Shown here: piece by piece, positions 12,480-23,639 of the stretch
Layout: each line of letters starts with the position of its first letter
Position numbering within the stretch: position 1 is the stretch's first letter
Assembly: GCF_036850765.1 (NCBI RefSeq)
Contig: NC_089494.1
Coordinates: 228,674,779-228,738,778 of the forward strand
Reading direction: 5' to 3'
Source: Saccopteryx bilineata
Taxonomy: Eukaryota > Chordata > Mammalia > Chiroptera > Emballonuridae
DNA length: 64,000 nucleotides
Position numbers and translations under genes: made by a program
The notes under the pieces: generated by a model
Told to the model about the DNA's origin: nothing
What the model saw: the letters and a program-made list of their open reading frames with translations, nothing else
Databases searched by the model: none

Positions 12480-12776
12480 CAGTGGTCTCCAACCCCCAGG
12501 CCGCAGACCGGTACCGGTCCGTGGGTCATTTGGTACCGGTTCACAGAGAAAGAATAAGTAACTTACATAATTTTCGTTTTATTTATTTTTAAGTCTGAAC
12601 GATGTTTCATTTTTAAAAAATGACCAGATTCCCTCTGTTACATTCGTCTAAGACTCACTCTTGACTCTTGTCTTGGTCACGTGATACATTTATCCATCCC
12701 ACCCTAAAGGCCAGTCCGTGAAAATATTTTCTGACATTAAACCGGTCCGTCGCCCAAAAAAGGTTGGGGACCACTG
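12480..12776. mobile_element. Non-autonomous hAT transposon, 297 bp
   Basis: Terminal inverted repeats CAGTGGTCTCCAACCCC and AGGTTGGGGACCACTG pair with one or two mismatches. The 8-bp target duplication is gtctagac (12472-12479) and gtctagat (12777-12784). The inside has repeated 'ggtaccggtcc' GC-rich motifs near both ends and an AT-rich core. No transposase frame, so it depended on an autonomous partner. Confidence 0.92.
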
Positions 12777-12784
12777 GTCTAGAT

Positions 12785-14762
12785 GATTTTGTTGCTTGAA
12801 TGTCCACTTGCTTAGCATGATGGTTGTTCCTTTTTCCTAGTCAGGTCCCTCCTCTACACTGATGGTGGGGAGCGGAGGGGAATTGGGGCTTGGCTGGAGT
12901 GAGAGCATTTCTGTCTTGGCTCTCTGGTCTGCTGGCCCAGGTAACAGTCTCATTTACTACCCAAGGTATCTCATCGGTTCACTCCCAGAGAGCTCCAGGA
13001 CGTTTTAAGAGTGTTTCAGTAATGTAGTTCAACTTGTATTATACTCTAGCAGTTCATAAAAATAAATTTATTTTGGATGTTATCTGTATTTTTAAGCATT
13101 GCTTATTTAAAAACCTATCTAGTATTTTTAGACTTGCCAAAGTGCATTTCTACATAAGCTTTGAGTTGCAGAGTTTTTAAAGGAGAAAATTTTTAGAGAT
13201 AGACATGTTTTTAGTTTGACTATGTTATTTAAATCATGGTATTCAATGATACATTTTTGTTATGGTGCATTCCATTGTTACTTTCAACATTGAGGGCTCT
13301 TTCCCAACGTAGTGTGCCTGCTCTGTAAAATAAAGTGATAAATATTTGAGTAGATAAGAATAATTGAAAGTAGGCTGTTATGTGGAAGCAGAGAGATATG
13401 AAGAATTGGATGGGCAACTGTCACTACAGTTATAAATTCACAGCCTTGGTGATAGATTCTTAATAAATAATTAAATCAAACACGGGTTTGAAAGATATAA
13501 AAATTTTATATGTATCATGGGATTATAAAGCTGGAACCAGGAACTTTTGAAATCCTGTTGTGCAGTGCTCCCATTTTATGGATGAGAAGAGACCCTAAGT
13601 GACATATCGATAGTCACCAAAAGTGACAGTTGTCTTACTTGCTATTTAAGTGCTGTTTGATTTCTAAAACTGTCACAGCCTATAGTCTAGTAAAATATTT
13701 CCTAGAGGCAAATTTAAAGACACCAAAGTGTTCTAAATTAGTCACTGCTCTTTTATTACTTTAAATCTTATTTCTGGGAAAAAAGAGACAAGGCATGAAT
13801 AAACAAAATAATAGCAATATAAATCTGATTCTTGGTTTTATTTCAATTAATGTAGGAGTTCAATGTCAGTCTACAATGAATGCTAAAGAAAAAGGGAAGA
13901 TTTCAGAAGAACATAGTTATTATATACACTCATTAAATTATTTGCAGATTAAAACATTTAGTCTTACTCCATGTGCAGTTGAAAGGCTAAATTTAGTAGA
14001 ATTTTTTGTTTATATTTGAATAATTTGGAAAACATTACAATTTTGTCTCAAGTGAATTTGCACATTTAATATGCTAGCCTCTAAAAAAAACAGGAAATTC
14101 AAAAATGCAAACCAAGCTAAAATATATCACACCACATGGCTTTGTTTTAAGAAATAAAATTTATTCCTGCAGTAATAATATTTGCTTTTTACTTAAGTGG
14201 GAAAATTATTAACTCTAAAAATGATTTGAAATTTTTGCTATTTGTTAGGTGCCTTCTGAATTCCTGAATTTCAATTCAAATTCCTGCGGAATTCTATGAG
14301 GATGGCTAAATATGCACAGCCATTGTTGAGAGAGAAAGTTTGATCTGCCGTCAGCAGAATATGAAACCCAGAGTAGAGTGAGACTGAGGCTGAGTGAGGC
14401 TCTCTCTAGTCAATATGGTGCACTGGTCAGTCACAAACATTAAGAACAGTCGCCTGTACTGCACGGCAAAGGCAGCGACATTTGCATGGATGATATGAAT
14501 CTTTATTATAAACAAAAACATTCCATGCCAAGTGTACTGAATAAAAGACATTTCTCTTGGCTGAGAACAAGGGTGAGGTGTGGGGGTGTAGGGACACACT
14601 GATTCATATTAGCAGATGCTTTTCTCTTTGTAGTGACTTTCCTGTCCTAAGACTCTTAGCAAATTGAGGAAATAAGCCAATTTCCAATTTTGTTCCTGTG
14701 AGTCTCACTTTATTCTTCCTACTGATTAATTTAGTCATTTGGTTTGAGTGGAGATGAAGGAT
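12785..14762. other. Intron with a possible MIR
   Basis: A MIR-like stretch at about 13556-13680 ('cattttatggatgagaagagaccc'). The remainder is AT-rich without recognised content. Confidence 0.4.
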
Positions 14763-14777
14763 AGAATTGATATATTC

Positions 14778-15087
14778 GCCTGACCAGGCAGTGGCACAGT
14801 GGATAGAGCATTGAACTGGGACACAGACCCAGGCTCAAAACCCGAGGTCACTGGCTTTACTGCCAGATCATCCAGCTTGAGTGTGGGCTCACCCACTTGA
14901 GCCCGGGGTCGCTGGCTTGAGCAAGGGGTCACTTGCTCTGCTGTAGCCCTCAGTCAAGGCACATATGAGAAAGCAATCAATGAACAACTAAGGAGCTGCA
15001 ATGAAGAATTGATACTTCTCATCTCTCTCCCTTCTTGTCTGTCTGCCCCTATCTAACCCTCTCTCTGTCTCTGTCAAAAAAAAAAAA
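14778..15087 (+). mobile_element. SINE-A with perfect target duplication
   Basis: GCCTGACCAGGCAGTGGCACAG head, full set of family blocks, CT-rich region and A13 tail. Perfect 15-bp target duplication agaattgatatattc at 14763-14777 and 15088-15102. Confidence 0.95.
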
Positions 15088-15277
15088 AGAATTGATATAT
15101 TCAAGCAACTCTTTCTGAACACTTTAGGATGTGCTTGATACTATAATAAAAGCTCTATGTACAAAGGTGATTATTATTCAGAATTTGTCCAATTATATTT
15201 ATTCTACTATATCCAGTTTCTATTGTGCAGTAACGGTAATGTCCATTCCTTTTACTGTGATTCATTGGCTGCTTTTC

Positions 15278-15280
<3 letters not shown>

Positions 15281-15323
<43 letters not shown>

Positions 15324-15332
15324 TGTGTGTGT
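15281..15332 (+). repeat. (GT)n microsatellite
   Basis: 52 bp of GT repeats with a single AT interruption at about 15317. It produces two spurious Cys/Val reading frames. Confidence 0.97.
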
Positions 15333-15359
15333 ATTTTGTATAATTTTATTATAATGTTG

Positions 15360-16200
15360 CCATTCTGGATTTTTTTACATTATCCCTGCTTGGTGTACAT
15401 TATATTTCCTGTTCTATGTGTTTATATTTTTCTTCAGTTCTAGAATATTATCATGTATTATCTTTTCTAGTATTATATCTCTTCCCCCTCTTTTTTAATT
15501 CTGGGATTCCAGTGAAATTTGTTTTATGCCTTCTCATTCAATATTCTTTCTATATTGTTTGTCTTTTCTTTCTTTGCCATAGTTTTGATAATATCTTCAT
15601 ATTTATCCTCTATTTCAGTATTTTTCTCTTCAGTATTTGAAGTCACTATTTGAGTTTTTAATTTCATATATTATGTTTTTTACTTTTAAAAATCCTGCTT
15701 TATTCTTTTTTGTTAAAAAATCTTCAGGTTACTTTTAATAGTATATTATTCTCATCTTAATTTTTTCATTTTTATCTTAATTTTTTGAACATTTCATATA
15801 TAATCAGTTTATATTCTTCATCTCACGATTTGCTTCCTTGTGTGTTTTGTAAATTTTGTTTGTGCGCTCATAGCCAGTAGAATAATCTTCGGTAATTCTT
15901 CAGGCCTCTCCATAGGGAAGATTTGGTTAGGCTCCTCCATAGAGCTAGAGGTCAATAGGGACACTACCAACCTACAACTGCTTTAGTCACTCCAGTGTCC
16001 TGAATTGACATAGGAATTGCAAGTTTAATTCTCCCATCCTGAAAGGGGCCCAAGGCCAAATTTTTGGATCCTTTGCAGAAGCCAGTGTTTCCCCAAGGGA
16101 GCACTAGCTTTCTGTTGGTTTGTTTTCCAGTGTCTAGTTTCAGCTCAATGGTTGTTTTGTTTGTTTGTTTTGCCAGTACAGATTTTTTTTTTTACTTTCT
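15360..16200 (-). repeat. Ancient L1M 3' region, antisense
   Basis: 'ttttacattatccctgcttggtg', 'ctagtattatatctcttcc', 'ttctgggattccagtgaaat', 'tttcagtatttttctcttcag' and 'ttcttcatctca' follow the antisense order of an old L1 3' UTR. Diverged; the right boundary is uncertain. Confidence 0.55.
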
Positions 16201-16453
16201 TACAAGCCAGCAATGAATTAAAAAGTAAGTTTATTATCATTTATATATGATTGCATTGTATGTGTGCATTATTGTAGTAAGAGGGCTTATAGTATCTGGC
16301 CTAAAATTACTCTAGGACATTGTAGTTCACCTTTAACCCTTCGAGTAGTACGAACGTTCCTATACATCCTCACTCAAAGGATTAACAAAAACTCACTACT
16401 AAAAGGGTTAATTATTTCACCACTCCAATAATCTGTGTTGTTAAGAAAAGAAC

Positions 16454-16763
16454 AGGTGGTGGCACAGTGGATAGAGCATCGGACTGGGATGCCGAGGACC
16501 CAGGTTCGAGACCCTGAGGTTGCCAGCTTGAGCGCAGGCTCATCTGGTTTGAGCAAAAGCTCACCAGCTTGGACCCAAGGTCACTGGCTTGAACAAGGGG
16601 TTACTCTGTCTGCTGAAGGCCCACGGTCAAGGCACATATGAGAGAGCAATCAATGATCAAATAAGGTGTTGCAACGAAAAAACTAGTGATTGATGCTTCT
16701 CATCTCTCCATTCCTGTCTGTCTGTCACTGTCTATCCCTCTCTCTGACAAAAAAAACAAAACA
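16454..16763 (+). mobile_element. SINE-A, slightly 5'-truncated
   Basis: Starts at AGGTGGTGGCACAGTGG, so the first few family bases are lost. B box 'ggttcgagacc' is intact. Flanks aagaaaagaac (16443-16453) and aagaaaagaaaac (about 16765-16777) are the probable target duplication. Confidence 0.9.
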
Positions 16764-16899
16764 AAAGAAAAGAAAACTTTTGGCATAATTAATATTGAGA
16801 ATTTTGAATAATGGAGAGAAACACTGCAAGTTAGAGAAATTTGTCCCATGTGAGGAGAGACCTGAATGTCTCCTCTTGGATTTGGTGGATAGTATTACC

Positions 16900-17088
16900 C
16901 AGTGTTTCTCAAGCACTGGTCCGCGGACCAGCACCCGTCCACCAGAAATTTTGTGCCAATCCGCTAAAGAGTTAACCACCGTAATGCTGTATGAAGATTA
17001 TAGATCCAGTGCTCTTACTTGAATTTGCTTATGCGCAAGTGATTTGTGCCTTAGTGGTCCCCAAGTGTAAAAAAGTTGAAAACTACTG
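16900..17088. mobile_element. Non-autonomous hAT transposon, 189 bp, old copy
   Basis: Ends CAGTGTTTCTCAAGCACT and AAGTTGAAAACTACTG are imperfect inverted repeats (about 12 of 16). Flanking 8-mers gtattacc and atataatc share five positions, fitting a decayed target duplication. A short internal 'ggtccgcggacc' palindrome lies near the left end. Confidence 0.7.
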
Positions 17089-17163
17089 ATATAATCAATG
17101 TAAAATCTTAGCATTTGGCTCTGTCTTTATCCTAGGTTACCAGATATTTTTTATATAATTTTT

Positions 17164-17545
17164 TTTTTTCCTGAAGCTGGAAACGGGGAGAGACAGTCAG
17201 ACAGACTCCCGCATGCGCCCCACCGGGATCCACCCAGCACGCCCACCAGGGGCGACGCTCTGCCCACCAGGGGGCGATGCTCTGCCCCTCCGGGGCGTCG
17301 CTCCGCCATGACCAGAGCCACTCCAGCGCCTGGGGCAGAGGCCAAGGAGCCATCCCCAGCGCCTGGGCCATCTTTGCTCCAATGGAGCCTCACTGCGGGA
17401 GGGGAAGAGAGAGACAGAGAGGAAGGAGAGGGGGAGGGGTGGAGAGGCAGATGGGCGCCTCTCCTGTGTGCCCAGGCCGAGAATCGAACCCGGGACCTCT
17501 GCACGCCAAGCCGACGCACTACCACTGAGCCAACCAGCCAGGGCC
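17164..17545 (-). mobile_element. SINE-B (long GCCCTGGCC-headed family), young copy, antisense
   Basis: Read on the minus strand: GGCCCTGGCTGGTTGGCTCAG with intact A box (17522-17532) and B box (17481-17491, GGGTTCGATTC), then a middle with 'gctccattggagcaaag', 'gcgctggggatggctcc' and two 'ccctggtggg' units. It ends at 'gtttccagcttcagg' and an A tail. CpG-rich and close to what I recall as consensus. Target duplication ttttatataattttt (17149-17163) and ttttatatgattttt (17546-17560). The open frames of 80-124 codons here are SINE sequence. Confidence 0.95.
17243..17276 (+). promoter_or_regulatory. Tandem CTCF-like core motifs inside the SINE-B
   Basis: ccaccagggggcg at 17264-17276 matches the CTCF core CCASYAGRKGGCR at all 13 positions. 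A second, one-base-shorter version ccaccaggggcg lies at 17243-17254, 21 bp away. Binding is not shown by sequence alone. CpGs in the motif could be methylated. Confidence 0.45.
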
Positions 17546-17560
17546 TTTTATATGATTTTT

Positions 17561-18494
17561 AAACACAATTAAAACCCAAATCAACTGTCTTGGTTCACTA
17601 ACCAGATTATAAATATTGAGTAGCTCACCAAGGACATCTGGAAATGCCTAGGAGCAACTGACAAGCTGAATATCCTGAAAGGTGACCTTATTTTAGGAAT
17701 TTTCTTTACCCACTGTTTATGCTGTGGTCGTATCAGTGTTGATGTTCAATATTTGGTGATTCCCATCAATCTTCAAGTCCTGCTGGACGGGTTACATAAG
17801 GTAGTAACTGATAAATAAGTGACACCTGTGCCTTGACCATGGTAGACCATTGAGTAAGTCACATCCACCAGTGATTACAGTGCAGTGGGCTAGGAGGTGT
17901 GTAGGAGGGAGCATCTCTGCCTGTGCTACTGAGAGTCTAACTCATTAAGAAGACTTCACAGAGGAGGGGACATATACATTGGGTATTAAAGAATAAGTAA
18001 GAATTATCAGGTGGAGAGAGGGAGGATCAGGAATTTCAAGCAAAAGGGTCATGAGTGGGCTCTATCTGGTTTCCTCTATTTGTCAATATTTGCATCAGTT
18101 GTAGGGAAACATATGTTGTTTACCACAAGTTGCCATAATCCTTTTTTTTCTCATTTTTAGAAATGTTTCCCTTTACAATCTAGGAAATTACTTTGTTTGT
18201 CTCAATTGTTTTCCAACTTCAAATTTTCCCTCTTTCTACTGTGTCCCCAGCATTCATTTCTCTCCAGGTGCCTTCCCAGAGAAGGGGCCTGTTTCACAAG
18301 CATGAAGGTAAAGAATATCAGGTATTACCAATACAGAATTAATGATCTATTCTACAAGCAGCTAGCTTGTTTCACGGAGTTTTGTTTCTTCTTTCTTTTT
18401 GTCACTAAGGCAAAGAAAGGAGATTGGCATATTGGCAAAAATGGGACATCATGACTTCTGAGCCCTCATTCGTTTTTTGCTTACTATGAAAAGT
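17561..18494. other. Intron with no recognised element
   Basis: Nothing recognised over about 930 bp apart from short AT-rich runs. Confidence 0.4.
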
Positions 18495-18850
18495 GCATTG
18501 GATACACCAATATTCATAACAGCAGTATTCACAATAGTCAAGGTGGAAACAACCCAAATGTCTATCAATAGATTAATAGATTTTAAAAATGTGGTATATA
18601 CCTACAATGGAATATTTTTCAATGTAATAAAGGAATTTCTGACACATGCTACAACATGGATGAAGCTGGAAGATACTGTGCTAAACGAAATAGATATTGT
18701 ATGATTCCACTTATATGAGACACCTAGAGTAGTCAAATTCATAGAGACAGAAAGTAGAATGGTAGTTGCCAAGGCCTGGGGGAGGAGGCAATGGGGAGGT
18801 ATTGCTTAATGGATATAGAGTCTAAGTTTGAGAGGATTAAAAGTTCTGGA

Positions 18851-19203
18851 GCCTGACTGGTGGTGGCACAATAGGTAGAACATTGACCCAGAACCCCTGG
18901 GTTCAAAGCCCCTGGGTTGTCAGCTTGAGCATGGGTGTGTTGGTTTGAACACGGGATCATCAACATGATCCCAAGGTCTTTAGCTTGAGCCCAAATGTCA
19001 CTGGCTTGAAGCCCAAGGTCACTGGCTTGAGCAAGGGGTCACTGGCTCGGCTTGAGCCCCGCTCAAGGCACATATGAGAAGCAATCAATGAACAACTAAA
19101 ATGAAGCAACTATGAGTTAATCCTTCTCATCTATCTTTCTCCTCCCTCTCTCTCCCTTCATGTCTCTCTCTCTCTCTCTCTGAAATATAAACTACATTTT
19201 TAA
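18851..19203 (+). mobile_element. SINE-A inside the L1
   Basis: GCCTGACTGGTGGTGGCAC head through the 'ctggcttgag' blocks to a CT-rich tail. Perfect 12-bp target duplication aaaagttctgga at 18839-18850 and 19204-19215. Confidence 0.95.
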
Positions 19204-19320
19204 AAAAGTTCTGGAGATAGATGAATAGTTGGTAATAGTTGGAATAGTCTGGTAATAGTTGTATAACAATGTGAAAGTATTTAATGACACTGAACTGTAC
19301 ACTTAAAAATGGCTAAGATG

Positions 19321-19459
19321 GCCTGACCTGTGGTGGTGCAGTAGATAAAGCGTCGACCTGGAAATGCTGAGGTTGCCGGTTCAAAATCCTGGGCTTGCCT
19401 AGTCAAAGCACATATAGGAGTTGATGCTTCCAGCTCCTCCCCCCCTTCTCTCTCTCTGT

Positions 19460-19501
<42 letters not shown>

Positions 19502-19541
19502 CCTCTCCTCTCTAAAATGAATAAAAAAATAAAAAAATTAA
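19321..19541 (+). mobile_element. SINE-D inside the L1
   Basis: GCCTGACCTGTGGTGGTGCAG head, 'gcgtcgacctgg', 'gccggttcaaaatcctggg', then a long (TC)n run and A-rich tail. Perfect 16-bp target duplication aaaaatggctaagatg at 19305-19320 and 19542-19557. Same family as the copy at 11750-11934. Confidence 0.95.
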
Positions 19542-19684
19542 AAAAATGGCTAAGATGATAATTTTTATGTTATGTATATTGTACCACAATAAAAATAAAA
19601 AGTGCAGCTATGAAAAGGTGAGTTGGAAAAAGTCATTTGTGTGAAGGATTACTATTTCAGAAACCTCATTTATTTAGTCACCCA

Positions 19685-20095
19685 TTTATTCAACAAATAA
19701 TGAATTCCTATTATGTATCACCGACATTTTAGACACCAGGCATAGGGCAGGGAACAAAACAGAAAACAATCATAGACTGAGCATTTGGTGAGGTGAAACA
19801 GACAATGAACAGAGTAAGTAAACATGTCATAAGTAGGGGCTGAAGTTCTCTGGAGAAATCCAAGGCAGGGAAGGGGGTGGGCTGAGTGGTATTAGGGGAG
19901 AACTGTTTCAATTGGTCAGATTAGTTAGTCTTCAGTGAGAAGTGGCATTTAAGTCAAGACCTGAAGCCAGTGTGGGTCAGCCACATAGGATATCTGGGGG
20001 AGGGGGAGTGGAAGGGGGAGTGTTTCACGGAGAGGGATCATCGAGGGTCAAGGCCTGAGACAGACACAGAGGAATTAACAACAGATTTCATAGGG
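19685..20095 (+). repeat. L2-like fragment
   Basis: 'ttcaacaaataatgaattcctattatgtatc', 'acaccaggcatagggcaggg', 'gcatttaagtcaagacctgaag' and 'gtcaaggcctgagac' follow the order of an old LINE2-type element. Confidence 0.5.
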
Positions 20096-20392
20096 AAAAG
20101 CTGGGAGAGAACTGATCTCTCACTTCTTTCCAGTCTGCCTTTCTTTTTCTTTTTTCCCTAAACTGTGGGTATATTAAATGTTATATTTATTAAATTAGTA
20201 CTTTTGATACATACACACACAAGCAATAAAATATTTTATTTATCTGCCCCCAAAAGCATAAAAATCGATGTAGTTTTGAGTAATGCAAGCTGTCAGAACT
20301 TTTGCAGAAAAATTACATTAATTTTGCATTTTCAATAAGACAGTATATTCTACTAATTGTGGTTTAATGGTAACTCTATGTCACTGTGTGAT

Positions 20393-20440
20393 AGCTTTCT
20401 GTGGCTGCTGTTACACATTACCAAAGCTTGGCGGCTGGCT
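20393..20440 (-). repeat. Short piece of an old mammalian repeat
   Basis: 'tagctttctgtggctgctgttacacattaccaaagctt' resembles the start of the element at 29155-29655. It is cut off by the A/T-rich tract that follows. Confidence 0.4.
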
Positions 20441-20945
20441 TTATTTATTTATTTTTTATTTTTTAAAAATTAAAAAATGTTTTCAAGTCTCCATGCTGTT
20501 CATTAGTCTTAAAGTTTATTAGAAGAAGTTTAACTTCCCTTACTTTCAGGGTGGCCCTGAGGGGAGCCAGAGCCTCCATACGACTAGTTGGGTTGGACGT
20601 ATGCATGTTGCTTGTGTGGCTTTAGCCATGGTGGGTGTGATGGAGCCAGGTCAAAGCCATCCCCGGGGTGCCTGAAAGGGTCAGCAGTGCAGGGACGAGG
20701 CCATATGGCAGGAGTCCAGGCGCTTCACTGAACAAGCGGCCAAGTCTCAGGGGGTGGAAGGCAGTGGGTAGCTCAATCTCTGAAGATACAGAAATCCATC
20801 TAGCCCACCAGGCCTCTGCTAAACAGAAGCGTAGCTTTGGAGAGGAAGTGAATAAAGTAGCAATGAATGTGGTAGTAAAGCAAGCAGAGACTGCTTGATA
20901 GTTGGTGAGGTGCTCATCGCATTTGTAGTCCATGAAGTCTGAGGT
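20440..20945 (-). pseudogene. Possible antisense retrocopy, parent not identified
   Basis: On the minus strand an open frame of 103 codons (20933 to 20622) is followed by about 100 bp of 3'-UTR-like sequence, an AATAAA (20515-20520) and, some 37 bp further, an A-rich tract (20441-20478). That is the arrangement of a processed mRNA copy. I do not recognise the protein, and no clear target duplication is visible. It could equally be a chance frame next to an A-rich repeat. Confidence 0.3.
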
Positions 20946-20959
20946 GAGCTATGTGGTCT

Positions 20960-21055
20960 CAGCTTTTTCTTGAAAATGTGAGGCCCAGAGATGTGAGATG
21001 CTATAGTTTAGTGGTAGAGCTGGACTTCTAATTTACCCTTTCATACTGTCCCTTT
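20960..21055 (+). repeat. MIR fragment
   Basis: 'tgaggcccagagatgtgagatgc...agtggtagagctggacttctaattta' fits the MIR 3' half. Confidence 0.5.
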
Positions 21056-22930
21056 AATGAAATGAAATATGTACCTACTGAATATAGTGCATTTTCAAAA
21101 TAGGAGGAAAAGTATCTTTCAGTTAATTCCTGTAGGATGTGATTTGAGCAGCTCCAGAAAGGTTTCCTCTGACAAATTACTGCCCAACTACTACCAAACC
21201 AGAAAGTTAACCATTAAAGAGTCAGCTCACTTCCTCTTAGATTCTCTTCTTTTAAATTGCAGAATTCTCATGGAAGACTCAGCCATCCCACCATTCATTT
21301 CTAGGAGTAGGAATGCTCATTACTAGTGCAATGGAGGGGTAAAGTCTGAAAAAGGGCAGATGAGACCGCCAAAGTCAAACCTACTTCCTTCGTTACTCTG
21401 CCTTTGGGTCCCCATTCCAGCTCTTAGGCTTTGTTCTGGAGCTGGTCCAAACTTCCCCTCTGGAGCAGAGGAGGTTCCTGAATTGCTTCTGAATAAGATG
21501 TCCCAGGCTGCTGAGATTCTGGCTGGGATGCTTCTAGAAGAGAGGGCTCTGGGGCCTTGTCTCAGCTCCCTGAGCCGCGGGTCTCTGCAGGAACGTCCTG
21601 GGTGTGGGGAACGGTGCGCTGCTACTGAACACAATCTCCGTGGTTCTGGTACCTCTCCTGAGCGAGTTTGGGGCTTGAACAGGACAGTGCCATTCTCCTT
21701 ACTTCCTGTCAAATGATACGCAATGTGTTGAAATAGCACTTCAGAGAACCATCCTGGCTTCACAGACTACCTTTACGCTGGCCCCTTTCACTGGTGCTCC
21801 ACAGGCCTTTTCTTCCTCCTCCTCATCAGTAGTCTTTGCTCTTTGCTTTGCTCTGTGATCCTGGACTTCAAATTCTATCATAGGCCTGGAAGTGCAGTAT
21901 CACATTCTCCGTTAAGATAGCTAAGATTTATATTTTCATCTTCTCATAGATCCTCTAATTAGCCAAAGTGTAACTCCTTTGCTGGAGTTAGCAAAATGAC
22001 ATCACAGTTGCCTGCTAAGATGTGTGAAACCGTTGCGTAGCCAGAGTGAAAAGAAAGCAAGCAAGGAAGGAAGAAGTGGGTGTGGGACGGGTTTTTAGAT
22101 ATGTATGGATTCTATGGAGTATTTTGTTATAAGAGGTGAAATTTACTGAGAGTTTAAGCAGAGAGTGGACACATTGAATTGGCACGGATTGGAGGAGGGT
22201 GAATATTTTTATACAGGCTTCAGAAGCCTAGTGTTGACCTGTTTTTATTATTTTTATTGGTTCCCTTGACAAACTATCCTAACTTGGGGCCAACAGAACC
22301 AGCAGGAAATTTAGGTCGTGGATAGTTACATTTAAAAAAACTCCAGTTTTTAGCGGCTCCTCAATCATTATAATTGATTGATGATAACATGGCAAAGAGA
22401 GCTCTTAAATCGTTTAAGTGGCCAGATAAAGACAAATGGCTGGAGATGCTGTTGCATGCACAGCTCCCAACTCCCTGTGGTGTTCTGTTCTGCTCTGCGA
22501 AGAAGCAGCTTGTCCCTCATTGCATTCAGTGTATGGCCCAGCTGGCCTGTTTACAGAAAACAGCCTCTCAAACTTGGCAGTTTTGTTTGAAGCACAGCGT
22601 AACATCATTTCCCAAGAGATGGGGAAAAAAACATTCCAAAAAAATTTCTATCCCCCTAAAACATATGTGTCTTTTAAACTGAACAGCCATTGAAATTGTA
22701 CTTTCCATCTTTCTCAGAAATTAAGGCTGCGGCCTTTACCTGTAGCCGAAGGTAAGTGTAGCAAAATTGAGTTACTTTGGTAACTCCTGTAAGCATCTTC
22801 TATCTTCTTGCTCTTGCTCTGGACAAATGTTAATCTGTAATAAGAACTCTCAGTAGATAGCTCTGTTCTTCCCAGGACACAGGAAATGTGGCCTGGTATA
22901 ATGGCATTTTAAACAGTTCCTACTGAAGTC
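21056..22930. other. Intron, partly GC-rich, no recognised element
   Basis: Contains a GC-richer block at 21360-21760 open on both strands, and a block at 22374-22690 open in several frames. Neither encodes a protein I recognise. No splice-site arrangement or promoter is evident. Confidence 0.4.
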
Positions 22931-22935
22931 AAATA

Positions 22936-23295
22936 TAACATAGGAAAGTGCAGCTCAGTGAGTTTTACTAACTGAAGACATCTGTGTAATCAGCACCCAG
23001 ATCAAGAAACAGAATATTACTCGCAAGCCTGGAAGCCTCCCAGTTACTCCTTTCTTCCAAAGGGCAGGGACTTCTAAAAACATAGATTGGTTTTCACTGG
23101 TTCTTTCTGTCTTTTTCTTTCTTTCTTTTTTTTTTTTTTTACATAAATGGAATCATATAATGTGTTTTTTTATGGATTCTTTCATTCAACATTATATTTA
23201 TGAGATTTACCTGTATTGTTGATTTATAAAATTATAGATTATTCTCATTGCTTTGTAGTTTTCCATTGCGTGAGTGCCTATACTACAATTTTTCT
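22936..23295 (-). repeat. L1M 3' region, antisense
   Basis: 'tgtgtaatcagcacccagatcaagaaacagaatatt', 'acataaatggaatcatataatg', 'ttcattcaacattatatttatgag' and 'gtagttttccattgcgtgagtg' follow antisense L1 order. A pyrimidine run (23104-23141) lies inside. Confidence 0.75.
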
Positions 23296-23639
23296 CTAAC
23301 GGCATGTTTAGTGGGAGAAAAAGTTGTAGAATCTGTTTTCTCCTTGACTGAGGACTCCACGTTTCCCAGTGCCGGGGAGTCATTCATTCAGACACAGAAG
23401 GCCAGCTCATTCCAGGTGCCCCTCACAGCGGTGGATTCTGGGAGTCATGTTCATACTTTGAAAGTAGCCTCTCTGTGTTCCTTTACATCTTGTTCTCTTA
23501 AGTCTTCTTAATATATTCTTCCAACTTTCCTGTCTGTGCCGTTATTGTACTCACTTCGGAATCGTTCCATTTATTCTGGTGCCTTCCTCACTGCCCTGAG
23601 CTCAAGCATCCTCATTCCTGAAATATTTATATCCATCCT

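Larger units (their letters stand above)
18495..19603 (+). repeat. L1 3' end, sense, split by two SINEs
   Basis: Typical L1 tail-end of ORF2 into 3' UTR: 'aatattcataacagcagtattcacaatag', 'caacccaaatgtctatcaatag', 'ggaatatttttcaatg', 'acatggatgaagctgga', 'agaatggtagttgccaagg', 'actgtacacttaaaaatggc', 'tgtaccacaataaaaat'. Read-through is restored when the two SINEs and one copy of each target duplication are removed. Confidence 0.9.

Noticed and set aside
15131..15354. Frames rich in Cys-Val repeats
   Set aside because: Translation of the GT microsatellite.
17151..17525. Open frame of 124 codons on the minus strand and overlapping frames on both strands
   Set aside because: Lies within the GC-rich SINE-B copy; the residues are translated SINE sequence.
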